Positions 1 through 8,855 of a stretch of DNA of 64,000 bases are shown piece after piece (the stretch's first letter is position 1; every line of letters begins with the position of its first letter). Under the pieces are notes generated by a model, which made no database searches, had not been told where the DNA came from, and was given only the letters and a program-made list of their open reading frames with translations. Origin of the DNA: Streptomyces triculaminicus. Its GTDB lineage: Bacteria > Actinomycetota > Actinomycetes > Streptomycetales > Streptomycetaceae. The DNA lies in the NCBI RefSeq assembly GCF_017349075.1, contig NZ_JAFMOF010000002.1:868001-932000 (forward strand). The letters run 5' to 3'. A program made the translations under genes and the position numbers.

Positions 1-1142
1 CGTCGGGGGCGTAGCCGTCGGGGGTGAGGCCGTCGGCGGTGAGGGGCCGGCCACGGCGAAGGCGTCGGGCTCGTGCGGGGTGGGACGCGGGGCGGCCTCG
101 GGTGGCGGGCCGGGCGGACGGGCCGTCGCGGAGGCCGGGCCGGGTGCGGCGCCGCCGCTCAGCAGCCCGGACGCCGGGACGACGTGGACGAGGCCCTCGT
201 GCGCCGGGAGGCCGGGGGTGCGGGGGCCTCGGTGGAGACGGCCAGGCGCTGGTGCCGGGAGGGCAGGAGCGCCTCGATGACGACGCCCTCGACTCCGGAG
301 GCGCTCGTCACCGGGCGGCTGACCAGGGTGACGTGCCGGCCGCCGGGCAGGTGCACCTCGACGGCGGCCCGCTGGGCGGAGGAGATCAGCTCGGTGGCCT
401 TCTCCTTGAGGATCATCTGGTCGCGCCAGTCCAGCCCGCTCGCGGCGAGCTCGCCGAGCTGCCCGTCGCCGGCCGGCATACGGCTCCTGGCGTCGAGGTA
501 CGCCTGCAGCAGGCCGCGCTCCCGCGCCGAGCTCTGCTCCAGCAGCCGCTGTTCGATGACGCCGGCCGCCCTGCGGATCACGGTGCCGAGGGCGGCGTCC
601 GCCTCTTCGGGGAGATAACCGAGGCACAGGACGCCCTCGATGAGCCCGTTGAGCGGGTCCCGGACGGGTATCGCCGAGCACGCGTTGGACTGGGAGCGTT
701 CGGCGAAGTGCTCGGCGCCGTAGATGCTGATCAGCCGCCGCTCCGTGAGGGCCAGCCCGATGCCGTTGGTCCCGCCGAACTTCTCGGCGAACACGAAGCC
801 GGGGGTGCTCTGGATCGCGGGCAGCCGTCCGGCCATGGACGGGTCGCCGAAACGGCGGTGCAGCACCGCCCCGCGCCCGTCGGCGAGGCATATGTTCACC
901 TTCCGGCCCGCGAACATGGCCTGCAGCCGATCCATGACAGGACCGGCCGCCCGGACGAGGCGGCCGTCCAGGTCGAGGTCCTCGACATAGGGGAGCTCGC
1001 AGCCGTCCGGGGAGAGCCCCAGCGACCGGCTGCGCTCCCACGAGCTCAGGATCGGGCCGCGCACGGAGCCCTCGACCGGCCCGCCGCGAAGGAATCGGTC
1101 ACGCGCGAGCACGGGGCCGATGTCGTCCGCCACGAGCCCCAT
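1..1142 (-). pseudogene. GAF-domain transcriptional regulator (AcoR-like), frame break, runs off left edge
   Basis: The first ~300 residues resemble the N-terminal half of AcoR/sigma-54-activator-like regulators common in actinomycetes: an N-terminal segment with the motif ILSSWERSRSLGL, then a GAF sensor domain (about residues 60-210) with GTNGIGLALTERR and IPVRDPLNGLIEGVLCLGY. This family senses a small molecule and usually ends in a Fis-type helix-turn-helix, which lies outside the window or past the break. Around position 210-230 the frame is lost after STEAPAPP. The next open frame reads AHEGLVHVVPASG and then a proline-rich linker running off the left edge, so one base seems to be missing. 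The ATG at 1142 is preceded by GAGGG; a GTG at 1151 is the alternative. The ligand is unknown. Confidence 0.72.
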
Positions 1143-1154
1143 CCGGATCACTTC

Positions 1155-1184
1155 CCTCGTCGGTCCTCATCGGTCCTCGTCGGT
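1155..1184. repeat. Three 10-bp tandem repeats upstream of the GAF regulator
   Basis: The unit CCTCGTCGGT occurs three times in direct tandem with one mismatch in the second copy. It lies just upstream of the GAF regulator start. A second short duplication (CCTGTACGT twice) follows at about 1202-1219, and then an AT-rich patch with GTTC at 1238-1241 and GAAC at 1249-1252. Together these are the only notable elements in the gap to the cyclase gene and could be regulatory. Confidence 0.4.
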
Positions 1185-1329
1185 GCGTACGGCCATGGCC
1201 ACCTGTACGTCCTGTACGTCGAAGCGGCTGCATTGTTGTTCCATTTTAGAACTTCACGGACATAACGACGGAGGGAGCGGAGAGACCAATCCCGGAACCA
1301 TCCGTGATCACCGCAGGTCGTACGGGGTG

Positions 1330-2340
1330 TCACAGCACCGCGACCGGCGTGACGGGCGAACCCGTGCCGCCCGGGACGTTCAGGGGGGCCACGACGAGGA
1401 GGAAGGCGTACCGGCCCGCCCCGGCGCAGGCCTCGGAGAGCGCCTCGAGGTCGAGGTTGTCCAGCAGCGGCACTCCCATCGCGGCGACGGCCAGCGCATG
1501 CACCGGGGAGTGCACGCCCTCGACCGGCGAGGGCCGCACGTCGTTGTCACCGTCACTGCCGAGCAGGGCGATGCCGCGCTCGGCCAGCGGTGGCACGGCG
1601 TCCACATGCAGGCCCGCGCAGGACGCGTCGGCGTCCCAGGCGCCCAGTTCCCGGCGGCGGCGGAAGCGGCCGACCCGCAGCAGCACCGCGTCGCCCTCGC
1701 CGATCTCCACGCCGAGCGCGTCCTGCGCCGCGACGACGTCCGCGGCGCGCACCGCGCGCCCGGGCTCCAGCCACGCGGCCCCCAGCACGGCGGGCAGGTC
1801 GAGGAGCACCCCCCTGGTCACCAGCGGCCCCAGCGCCGCGACGGCGCCGAAGCGGGCGCCGCCCGAGCCCACGAGCTCCCGCGCGCTTCCGCCGCCGTAC
1901 AACCGCCCTCGGTAGGCGACGTGGGCGAGCGCGTCCAGGTGGCTGACGCTCTTGCCGTGGTAGTCGGCGCCGAGGAAGTCCTTGTGCGTGGACGGCTCGG
2001 GGGCCTCGACGTCCGCCTCGACGTCCGCCTCGACGTCGCCGAGGGCGGACATGTAGTGCAGGGCCGGTTTGCCGTTGTCCGGCCCGGCCACGGTGTCCCA
2101 CGGCCGTGCCATCGGCACCACGGCCCCCGTCCGCACCAGCCCGACGGCCCGCCGCACGTGCTCCCCGGTCACCCGGTTCCACGCCCCGCGCCCGGCGTCG
2201 TCCCAGCGGCCCCAGGTACGGACCGCCTCGAAGAGCGCGTCGAACTCCCGCCGCGAGACGGCCGGCCCGTTGTCGGGGCCGTTGCCGGGGCCGGCGTCGT
2301 CCGGCGGGGGAGCGGACGCGTCGGCGGAATCGCTGCTCAT
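1330..2340 (-). CDS. Cyclase-family (kynurenine formamidase-like) metal-dependent hydrolase
   Basis: The 336-residue protein matches the cyclase/KynB-like fold, whose metal-binding signature HxGTHxDxxxH is seen here in a variant form, with GKSVSHLDALAHVAYRGRLY at about residues 138-157. It also has the family motifs ITRGVLLDLPAVLG-like (VTRGVLLDLPAVLG) and GDAVLLRVGR. Actinobacterial members of this long type act on uncharacterised substrates, so no reaction is assigned. Before the metal site the protein carries DVEADVEADVEA, encoded by three 12-bp direct repeats at 2004-2039; this is probably a loop expansion. The start at 2340 is chosen because the acidic, proline-rich N-terminus is typical. 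The gene is divergent from the capA-like gene across 144 bp. Confidence 0.75.
   Translation of the reverse strand: MSSDSADASAPPPDDAGPGNGPDNGPAVSRREFDALFEAVRTWGRWDDAGRGAWNRVTGEHVRRAVGLVRTGAVVPMARPWDTVAGPDNGKPALHYMSALGDVEADVEADVEAPEPSTHKDFLGADYHGKSVSHLDALAHVAYRGRLYGGGSARELVGSGGARFGAVAALGPLVTRGVLLDLPAVLGAAWLEPGRAVRAADVVAAQDALGVEIGEGDAVLLRVGRFRRRRELGAWDADASCAGLHVDAVPPLAERGIALLGSDGDNDVRPSPVEGVHSPVHALAVAAMGVPLLDNLDLEALSEACAGAGRYAFLLVVAPLNVPGGTGSPVTPVAVL
2004..2039. repeat. Three 12-bp in-frame direct repeats within the cyclase gene
   Basis: The unit CCTCGACGTCCG repeats three times, the last copy with one change, and encodes the residues DVEA three times on the minus strand. In-frame repeats like this expand or contract by replication slippage, so copy number may differ between strains. 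Confidence 0.75.
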
Positions 2341-2484
2341 GGTGGTGATGATGCGCCGCCGGCCGCCGTGTGCGGGGCCTTGCCGGGCGGGCATTCCGGT
2401 GACAAGGCTTCTCCGCACGTCAAGGGAGCCCGCGGCGCGGTCGCCCGGTGCCACCCTGGAAGGGGAGGACGGAGGTGGGGCCGG

Positions 2485-3471
2485 ATGGCACCGATCACCG
2501 TGGCGCTGGCGGGCGACACCATGCTGGGGCGCGGAGTGGCGGAGCAGCTGAGCGAGGCGCCCGAGGCGGCGACGCTGCTGTCCGACGAGCTCCGGGCGGT
2601 GCTCGCGGGGGCCGACCTGGTCGTCCTCAACCTCGAGTGCTGCGTGTCGGACCGGGGCGAGCACTGGCCCGCGCCCGGGAAACCGTTCTTCTTCCGCGCC
2701 CCGCCGGCCGCCGCCGACGTCCTCGCGGAGCTCGGCGTGGACTGCGTGACCGTCGCCAACAACCACGCACTCGACTTCGGCTTCGACGCCCTGTCCGACA
2801 CCCGTGCGCTGCTGGAACGCGCCGGCGTACGCGCGGTGGGCGCGGGGCCCGATGTGACGGCGGCCCGCGAGTTCGCCGTGCTGGAGGCGGCAGGGACGCG
2901 GCTGGCGGTCATCGGCGTCACCGACCACCCGGAGGACTTCGCCGCGACCGCCGACCGCCCCGGCGTGGCGCTCGCCGACCTGCGCCACGGCGTTCCCGGC
3001 TGGCTCACCGCCCTGGTCGCCCGCGCGGCCGCCGAGGCCGACGCCGTGCTGGTCACCCCGCACTGGGGGCCCAACATGACCCCCGGGCCGCCGCACTACG
3101 TACGGGACGCCGCGCCCGTCCTGCTGGAGGCCGGAGCGACGCTGGTCGCCGGGCACTCCGCCCACGTCTTCCACGGCGTCGGCGGCCGGGTCGTCCACGA
3201 CATGGGCGATTTCGTCGACGACTACGCGATCGACGCCGTGCTCCGCAACGACCTGGGCCTGCTCTTCCTGGCGACCCTGGACGGCACCGCCCCCTCGCGC
3301 GTGCGGCCGGTGCGGCTGGAGGCGGTTCCGCTGTTCCTGGACTACTGCCGCACGACGGCGGCGCACGGCGCCCAGTGGGAGTGGATCCGCGACCGCTTCA
3401 CCCGCGCCTGCGCGGCCTTCGGCACCACGGTGGCCGTGGAGGGGGAGCGGCTGGTGATCGAATGGGCCTGA
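2485..3471 (+). CDS. CapA-family metallophosphatase-fold protein (cytoplasmic form)
   Basis: The 328-residue protein has the CapA/PgsA metallophosphoesterase fold. Motifs in order are LAGDTMLGRG at the N-terminus, LNLECCVSDRG, VANNHALDFG, VTPHWGPN and AGHSAHVFHGV, which together supply the expected metal ligands. CapA proteins are linked to poly-gamma-glutamate export or capsule, but stand-alone actinobacterial members have no proven role. There is no signal peptide or membrane anchor, unlike the second CapA gene at 55.3 kb. The ATG at 2485 follows GGAGG at 2471 with good spacing. A longer open frame extends upstream without a sensible start. No pga/cap partner genes are nearby. Confidence 0.8.
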   Translation: MAPITVALAGDTMLGRGVAEQLSEAPEAATLLSDELRAVLAGADLVVLNLECCVSDRGEHWPAPGKPFFFRAPPAAADVLAELGVDCVTVANNHALDFGFDALSDTRALLERAGVRAVGAGPDVTAAREFAVLEAAGTRLAVIGVTDHPEDFAATADRPGVALADLRHGVPGWLTALVARAAAEADAVLVTPHWGPNMTPGPPHYVRDAAPVLLEAGATLVAGHSAHVFHGVGGRVVHDMGDFVDDYAIDAVLRNDLGLLFLATLDGTAPSRVRPVRLEAVPLFLDYCRTTAAHGAQWEWIRDRFTRACAAFGTTVAVEGERLVIEWA

Positions 3472-3888
3472 CCGCTGCCGGCTCCGCGACTGCCCGCGCC
3501 CCGCCCGGGAGCCTCACGTGGTGATCACGATCGGGTGACCTGATGATCACGGACGTATGACCGGCGCACGGCTCCTGACGGTCGCGGTCCGCCCTCCTGC
3601 GCGCCCCACCGGCTGCCGCACACCCCCACCGGCTCCCGTCCGTCCCCGCATGATCGCGGAACGTGAGTCCCGTCACGCCCCGGACGCCCGCCCTGCCCCG
3701 GCCTGGGGGTCCTCATCCGCCCGGTGCTCCCGTGCGACCGTGGGCGCCCGCCGAGCGCGGTCCCGCGCGCGTGTACTTTTTGACGTACAGCCGCGCTGAG
3801 ACCGTGCGGCATGTACTCGTCACCAGACCGTACGCATACCGCGCTGCCGCCCTGGTACCGCCGTACCGATACGAAGGACGCCCCACCC
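3472..3888. other. Intergenic region, no gene seen
   Basis: This 417-bp stretch separates the capA-like gene from the PAP2 gene. Open frames in it have poor codon use and no recognisable product. It holds repeated GTGATCAC/GATGATCAC half-sites at about 3521-3550 and a TTGACG hexamer near 3780 that could be a -35 element for the PAP2 gene, but no convincing -10 follows. Confidence 0.4.
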
Positions 3889-4665
3889 ATGCCCTACGTG
3901 CGCCACTGGCTGCGCTACTCCATCCTGCTGTTCGCGAGCGCGATCGTCCTCGGGATGACCGCCGCGCACACCAAGATCATCCAGCCGCACGACCTGGACC
4001 TGGACCGGACGATCCAGACCAACACGCGCACCGGCTGGCTGAACCACACGATGGAGGCCGTCAGCTACTGCGCCTCCCCGGTCGCCGGTGTGCTGATCAT
4101 CGCGGTCTGGTGCGGATACCTGCTGTTCGTGCGGCGCCGGCCCATCGCCGCGAGCGCCACGTTCCTGGTGGTCGCGATCGGCTGGAACAGCACCCAGATC
4201 GCGAAGGCCATCGTCGCCCGGCCCCGGCCGCCCCGGGAGTTCATGCTGGACCCCGAGATCGGCTCCAACAGCTTCCCCAGCGGCCACACCGCCTTCACCG
4301 TCGCGGCCATGGTCGGCGTGTACTTCCTCCTGCGCGAGTCCCGGCACCGCCGCACGGTCGTGTTCCTCGGCGTCCTCGCCGTCCTGCTGGTGGCCTTCTC
4401 CCGGATGTACGTCGGCGCCCACTACCCGACCGACACCTTCGGCTCGGTGCTGATCGCCGGCTCCGCGATCTTCTTCGTGACCGGGGTGTGGCACGCCTGG
4501 CTGCTGCCGAACCTCGACCGCCTGCCGTTGATCGGGGCCCTGCTCACGCGCTTCGGCCTGGAGGAGGAGCGCGCCGAGCTCGAGGCGGACCGGGACGGCT
4601 ACGGCCACCCGGCGGTGCCCGGCCCGGGCGGCGGCGGACGCCACCGCCGGCACGCGGGGCGCTGA
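3889..4665 (+). CDS. PAP2-family membrane phosphatase
   Basis: The 258-residue protein is a type 2 phosphatidic acid phosphatase. All three catalytic signatures are visible: KAIVARPRPP (KX6RP), SFPSGHTAF (PSGH) and SRMYVGAHYPTDTFG (SRX5HX3D). About six hydrophobic segments predict a multi-pass inner-membrane protein with the active site facing outwards. The family dephosphorylates phosphatidate, diacylglycerol pyrophosphate or undecaprenyl pyrophosphate; the substrate cannot be chosen from sequence. The start at 3889 follows GAAGGA. An upstream in-frame ATG at 3811 would add a hydrophilic segment with no ribosome site. The C-terminus is a Gly/His/Arg-rich tail. A strong hairpin follows the gene. 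Confidence 0.9.
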   Translation: MPYVRHWLRYSILLFASAIVLGMTAAHTKIIQPHDLDLDRTIQTNTRTGWLNHTMEAVSYCASPVAGVLIIAVWCGYLLFVRRRPIAASATFLVVAIGWNSTQIAKAIVARPRPPREFMLDPEIGSNSFPSGHTAFTVAAMVGVYFLLRESRHRRTVVFLGVLAVLLVAFSRMYVGAHYPTDTFGSVLIAGSAIFFVTGVWHAWLLPNLDRLPLIGALLTRFGLEEERAELEADRDGYGHPAVPGPGGGGRHRRHAGR

Positions 4666-4700
4666 GCCCCGCACCACCCTCCCGCGCACCCCATCGCGAT

Positions 4701-4736
4701 GATCATGGCGGACTCCCTGCGGAGTCCGCCATGATC
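4701..4736. terminator. Rho-independent-type hairpin after the PAP2 gene
   Basis: A perfect 16-bp stem (4701-4716 with 4721-4736) closes a CTGC tetraloop, and TTTT follows closely. It sits between two genes on the same strand and probably ends PAP2 transcription. Confidence 0.85.
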
Positions 4737-4855
4737 CGTTTTCGGCCCCGGCATCCGCCTTCCGAATGCCCGCGACCCGCTCTACCGTGTCCGCCGCATC
4801 CGAAAAGCGACCGGCAGCGACCGGAAGCACCGGCCGGCGACCACATGGAGGGGCC

Positions 4856-6046
4856 GTGGATCTCCAGTACACCCCGCAGCAGCAGCGGTTACGGGCCGAG
4901 CTGCGCGAGTACTTCGCGGACCTCGTGCCCGACGACGCCTACGAGCGCCACGCCGACCCCGCCGAGCGCAAGCGCTTCTACCGCCGGACCATCCGCCGCC
5001 TGGGCGCGGACGGCCGCCTGGGGGTCGGCTGGCCCCGGGAGTACGGCGGCAGCGGCATGACCCCGATGGAACAGTTCGTCTTCTTCGACGAGGCCGCGCA
5101 GGCGGGCGTCCCGCTCCCGCTGATGGCGCTCAACACCGTCGGCCCGACGCTGATGCGGTTCGGCACCGAGGAGCAGAAGGCGTACTTCCTGCCGGGCATC
5201 CTCTCCGGCGAACTGGACTTCGCGATCGGCTACAGCGAGCCCGGCGCCGGGACGGACCTCGCCGCCCTCACCACCCGCGCCGTCCGCGAGGGCGACGTGG
5301 ACACCGGCCACTACACCGTCAACGGGCAGAAGATCTGGACCACCAACGGCGACACCGCCGACTGGGTCTGGCTCGCCGTCCGTACCGACCCCGACGCACC
5401 CCGCCACAAGGGCATCAGCATCCTCCTCGTGCCCACCAGCGACCCCGGCTACTCCTGCACCCTCATCAACACCCTGGCCTCCCACGACACCACGGCCAGC
5501 TACTACGACGGCGTCCGCGTCCCCGCCACCCGCCGCGTCGGCCGGGAGAACGAGGGCTGGCGGCTCATCACCACCCAGCTCAACCACGAGCGCGTCACCC
5601 TCGCCGCCCACGGCACCACCGCCGTACGCGCCCTGCACGACGTCCGGCGGTGGGCCGCCACCACCCGCCTGACCGACGGCCGCCGCGTCGCCGACCTCGG
5701 CTGGGTCCGCGGCCGCCTCGCCCGTACGCACATCCGGCTCGAGGCCATGAAGCTCCTCAACTGGCGCATGGTCGACGCCCTCCAGCGCGGCACCCTCACC
5801 CCCCAGGACGCCTCCGCCGTCAAGGTCTACGGCTCCGAGGCCCGCCGCGACGCGTACGCCTGGCTGATGGAGGTGCTCGCCGCGGCCGGCCCCCTCAAGG
5901 AGGGCTCGGCGGGCTGCGCCCTCCACGGCGAACTGGAACGCGGCTACCGCAGCGCGGTCATCTTCACCTTCGGCGGCGGCAACAACGAGATCCAGCGCGA
6001 GATCATCTCCTGGATAGGCCTGGGCATGCCCAGGGTGCGCCGCTGA
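4856..6046 (+). CDS. Acyl-CoA dehydrogenase family protein
   Basis: The 396-residue flavoprotein has the three acyl-CoA dehydrogenase domains. The signature FAIGYSEPGAGTDLAAL lies near residue 125, and the C-terminal GGGNNEIQREIISWIGLGMPR replaces the usual GTSEIQ motif, as in the long-chain/steroid-type actinobacterial branch. It would oxidise an acyl-CoA thioester to the 2-enoyl-CoA and pass electrons to ETF. The GTG start at 4856 follows GGAGG at 4847-4851. An upstream in-frame ATG at 4766 lacks a ribosome site. The gene stands alone after a terminator, and just past its stop is a truncated nitroreductase in the opposite direction. The substrate is unknown. Confidence 0.88.
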   Translation: MDLQYTPQQQRLRAELREYFADLVPDDAYERHADPAERKRFYRRTIRRLGADGRLGVGWPREYGGSGMTPMEQFVFFDEAAQAGVPLPLMALNTVGPTLMRFGTEEQKAYFLPGILSGELDFAIGYSEPGAGTDLAALTTRAVREGDVDTGHYTVNGQKIWTTNGDTADWVWLAVRTDPDAPRHKGISILLVPTSDPGYSCTLINTLASHDTTASYYDGVRVPATRRVGRENEGWRLITTQLNHERVTLAAHGTTAVRALHDVRRWAATTRLTDGRRVADLGWVRGRLARTHIRLEAMKLLNWRMVDALQRGTLTPQDASAVKVYGSEARRDAYAWLMEVLAAAGPLKEGSAGCALHGELERGYRSAVIFTFGGGNNEIQREIISWIGLGMPRVRR

Positions 6047-6072
6047 GCCCCTGTGACCAGGCTTTTCAGCTG

Positions 6073-6177
6073 GGACGGCGCCCAGGCCGCGGCCGGCAGC
6101 ACCCGCTCCAGCACCCCTCGCGGAACGGGCCGGTCGGTGAATTTGCGCTCCGCCCGGCGGGTCGTTACCGCTCTCAT
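6073..6177 (-). pseudogene. Truncated nitroreductase (5' stub only)
   Basis: The first 35 codons read like the start of a nitroreductase: AVTTRRAERKFTDRPVPRG followed by VLERVLPAAAWAPS. In intact family members the next residues bind FMN (GGNLQPW-like), but here the reading continues into unrelated sequence and into the 3' end of the acyl-CoA dehydrogenase gene. About 80% of the gene is therefore missing. The stub starts 3 bp after the NAD(P)-binding protein gene on the same strand, so the two were probably an operon before a deletion whose junction lies at about 6050-6073. It is not expected to make a functional enzyme. Confidence 0.7.
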
Positions 6178-6180
6178 CTG

Positions 6181-6906
6181 CTAGAGCCAGTCGGCGTAGT
6201 GGGTGGGGGCGAGGCGGGCGTTCTTGTCGGTGAGGACGTCCCCCTTGACGGCGGCGAACATGCCGGCGGTGGGGTCGGTGACGACGGTACGGCTGTCGCC
6301 CTTGTGGGACAGGGTGATCCGGCCCAGCTCGTCCAGGGGGAAGACCTCGGGTCCCGCGATGTTGCGGACGCCGTTCAGCGGAGCCCCGGCGGCGACCTCC
6401 GCCACCGCGTCGGCCACGTCCTTGGAAGCGATGGGCTGGATGGGCGTGGCGGGCAGCCGGACGGTGTCGGCGTCGGCGGTCCAGGACAGGACTGCGTCCA
6501 TGAAGTCCATGAACTGCGTGGCGCGCACGATCGAGTAGGGGATCGGCCCGGCCGCGAGGATCTTCTCCTGAAGCACCTTGGCGCGGTAGTAGTCCAGCTC
6601 CGGCACCTGGTCCGCGCCGACGATCGAGAGGATGACGAAGTGGCCGACGCCGCCCTTCCGGGCCGCGGCCAGGAGGTTGTCCATCGAGGTCTGGAAGAAG
6701 GCGAGCGAGGCCTCGTCGAAGGTCGGGGAGTTGGTCAGGTTGACGACGGCATCGGCTCCCGCCACCGCCTCGTCCAGCCCCTGGCCGCCGATGACGTCGA
6801 CTCCGGTGGACTTCGAGTGCGGTACGGCCTCATGTCCGGCGGCGTTCAGGTTCTTGACGACCTGAGAACCGATCAGTCCGGTACCGCCGATGACTGCGAT
6901 CTTCAT
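6181..6906 (-). CDS. NAD(P)H-binding atypical SDR (NmrA-like)
   Basis: The 241-residue protein begins with a Rossmann motif, MKIAVIGGTGLIGSQVVKNL, and continues with the NmrA/atypical-SDR pattern (VVNLTNSP, HFVILSIVGAD, YYRAKVLQEKIL, YSIVRATQFMDF). The Y-x3-K pair in YYRAK may be catalytic or structural. Such proteins act as NAD(P)-dependent reductases or redox sensors, and the substrate is unknown. The start at 6906 is preceded by GAAAGG; an in-frame codon 10 residues upstream is less well placed. The truncated nitroreductase follows immediately, hinting at a former redox operon. Confidence 0.85.
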   Translation of the reverse strand: MKIAVIGGTGLIGSQVVKNLNAAGHEAVPHSKSTGVDVIGGQGLDEAVAGADAVVNLTNSPTFDEASLAFFQTSMDNLLAAARKGGVGHFVILSIVGADQVPELDYYRAKVLQEKILAAGPIPYSIVRATQFMDFMDAVLSWTADADTVRLPATPIQPIASKDVADAVAEVAAGAPLNGVRNIAGPEVFPLDELGRITLSHKGDSRTVVTDPTAGMFAAVKGDVLTDKNARLAPTHYADWL

Positions 6907-6961
6907 GACGTGCCTTTCATCGGAATCGCTACGCAACGGCTCGCTGATGCCCGAAGGCCGG

Positions 6962-7468
6962 TCACCCGGAGGACTGGCCGGAGCCCGTCAAGCGGGCGCG
7001 GTTCTCCGCGAGGACGTCCTGCACCTTGCGTTCGACCTCCGCCGGGTCGACGCCCAGGGCGTGGCCCATGTGGATCGACCACACCTCAGAACGCACATTG
7101 GTCTCGAAGTCGAGGTCGGCGCGGATGTTCTCGCGAGCGGCCTGGCGGTTCTGGCTCACCATGACGAAGGTGGAGAGGAAGATCGCCTCCAGGCTGACGA
7201 TCATCGTGAGCAGCCCGAAGGGAAAGGGATCCCAGACGGCCCCCTGACCGAACACGCCTTCGTTGCACACGATCCAGACCGTGAACCACGCCGCGTGGAG
7301 GTAGACGAACTGCATGGTGCCGGCGAAGGCGGTGATCGCGTCCGCGATCCGGTCCTCGGTCCCACGCATCCGCGCGAGCACGTCCTGCTCGCGCGGCAGC
7401 CGCACAGCCAGGCTGCCCGGACCCCTCGGACGGCCCTGACCACCGGGGCCGCTCGCCGCACCGTCCAT
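6962..7468 (-). CDS. DUF1003 membrane protein
   Basis: The 168-residue protein matches DUF1003: a short polar N-terminus, then two transmembrane helices (around AITAFAGTMQFVYLHAAWFT and LLTMIVSLEAIFLSTFVMVS), the motif QNRQAARENIRADLDFETN, and a cytoplasmic tail predicted to be helical. No biochemical role is established for the family. ATG at 7468 and GTG at 7474 are both possible starts. It lies between the P450 gene and the SDR gene on the same strand, with 140-bp and 55-bp gaps. Confidence 0.88.
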   Translation of the reverse strand: MDGAASGPGGQGRPRGPGSLAVRLPREQDVLARMRGTEDRIADAITAFAGTMQFVYLHAAWFTVWIVCNEGVFGQGAVWDPFPFGLLTMIVSLEAIFLSTFVMVSQNRQAARENIRADLDFETNVRSEVWSIHMGHALGVDPAEVERKVQDVLAENRARLTGSGQSSG

Positions 7469-7608
7469 GCCCACTCCCGACCACCGTCCATGTGCACCGG
7501 CCGACAGCGTAGGGGCCGGCGGGTGCGAACGTCGCGACGACCGTCCCTGGACACTTTCGAATACGTCGCATGGTCGAAGGGCACCGGGTCGGCGGAGGGC
7601 GGCGGTGT

Positions 7609-8816
7609 TCAGGCTGTGAGTCCTTCGATGGCGACGGGGAGGTGGCGCGGGCCGCGCAGGACCGCGTTGGCGCGGTAGGGCGGCGGGTCCTCGAGGAGCC
7701 GGGAGAACGTGACCCGGCGGAACAGTTCGGGCACCGCGGCATGGAGTTCGATGCGGGCGAGGGGTGCGCCGAAGCAGTAGTGGATGCCGGTGTAGAAGCC
7801 CAGGTGCTCGTTGTCCTTGCGGTCGGGATCGAACCGGTCGGGGTTCTCGAAGCGTTTGGGGTCGCGGTTGGCGGCGGCCAGCATGAGCCAGACCGGCGAG
7901 CCCTTGGGGATGGTGGTGCCGGCGATGTCGATGTCGTCCAGGGCGGTGGTCCACGGGACGAACTGGACCGGGGGCTCGTACGCAGTACCTCCTCGATGAG
8001 TGGGACGGCCAGGTCCGGGTCCTTCTGGAACCGGTCGAGGATGTCGGGGTGGCGCAGCAGGGTGAGGGTCGTGTTGGTGATGGCGTTGACGGTGGTCTCG
8101 TGGCCGGCGACCAGGAGCAGCACGGCGGTGGCCTCCAGGTCCGCCGGTGCCATGGTGGGGGCGAGCGCGCTGAGGATCCCGGGGCCGGGGTGGCGGCGTT
8201 TGGTCTCGATCAGGTCGGACAGGTAGGCGCCCATGTCCTGGCGTGCCCGCTGGCCCTTCTCCTGGGCGCTGTCGTCGCCGGGCCGGGGATCGATTGACGA
8301 CGCCAGGGCGTCGGCCCAGGCGTGGAAGCGCGGTTCGTCCTCGCGTGGCACACCCAGGACCTTGCAGATGGCGGTGATGGGGAGGGGGTAGGAGAAGTCC
8401 TCGACGATGTCGACCTGGTCCTTGCCCTCGAAGGCGTCGAGCAGTTCGGTAACGGCCTGGGCCAGCTCGCCGCGCAGGCCGTCGAGGAATCGGGGGCTGT
8501 GCGGGGGGCCGAACGGCCGGTTGATGGTGTCGCGCAGCCGGTCGTGCACGGGTGGGTCGGTGAAGATGAAGCTGGGCGGCAGGCCGCTCTCCGGGTCGTT
8601 CTCGCCGGGTCGGGCGGCGCCGGACGGACGGTTGCTCGTGTCGTTGCTCAGCCGCGGGTCGTTGGCCAGGCTGCGCACCTCGTAGTAGGTGCTGACCAGG
8701 TAGGAGCCGTCGTCCTCCCGCCTGACCGGTTGCTTGCGCGGTTCCGCGTAGAGCGGGTACGGATCGGCCCGATTGGCGTAGTCGGCGATCTGCGCGACGA
8801 TGCTGCCGGACGTCAT
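7609..8816 (-). pseudogene. Cytochrome P450, single-base frame break
   Basis: Two overlapping frames together encode a bacterial class I P450. The first frame has SFIFTDPPVHDRLRDTINRP and the I-helix LLLVAGHETTVNAI with the oxygen-activating Thr, and ends at LIEEVLR. The second frame resumes at YEPPVQFVPWTTALDD and carries HYCFGAPLARIELH with the heme-ligand Cys. The break is at 7979-7982, where CTGCGTACGAG would be CTGCGCTACGAG in relatives, so one C is missing. Adding it gives 402 residues, the normal length. The gene lies 39 bp downstream of an FAD-dependent reductase that could be its electron donor, although no ferredoxin gene is present. The substrate is unknown. Confidence 0.85.
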
Positions 8817-8855
8817 GGCGACTCCTGAGGGCTCCGGGCGGTACAGGGCCGGTGA

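Noticed and set aside
1330-3366. A 678-codon minus-strand frame extending the cyclase upstream
   Set aside because: The extra N-terminal part is antisense to the CapA-like gene; the ATG at 2340 gives a normal start.
1120-3471. A 783-codon frame joining the CapA-like gene to upstream sequence
   Set aside because: Only the part from 2485 has family motifs and a ribosome site; the upstream part is antisense to the cyclase gene.
3525-3890. A 121-codon minus-strand frame before the PAP2 gene
   Set aside because: The product is low-complexity with no family signal or ribosome site.
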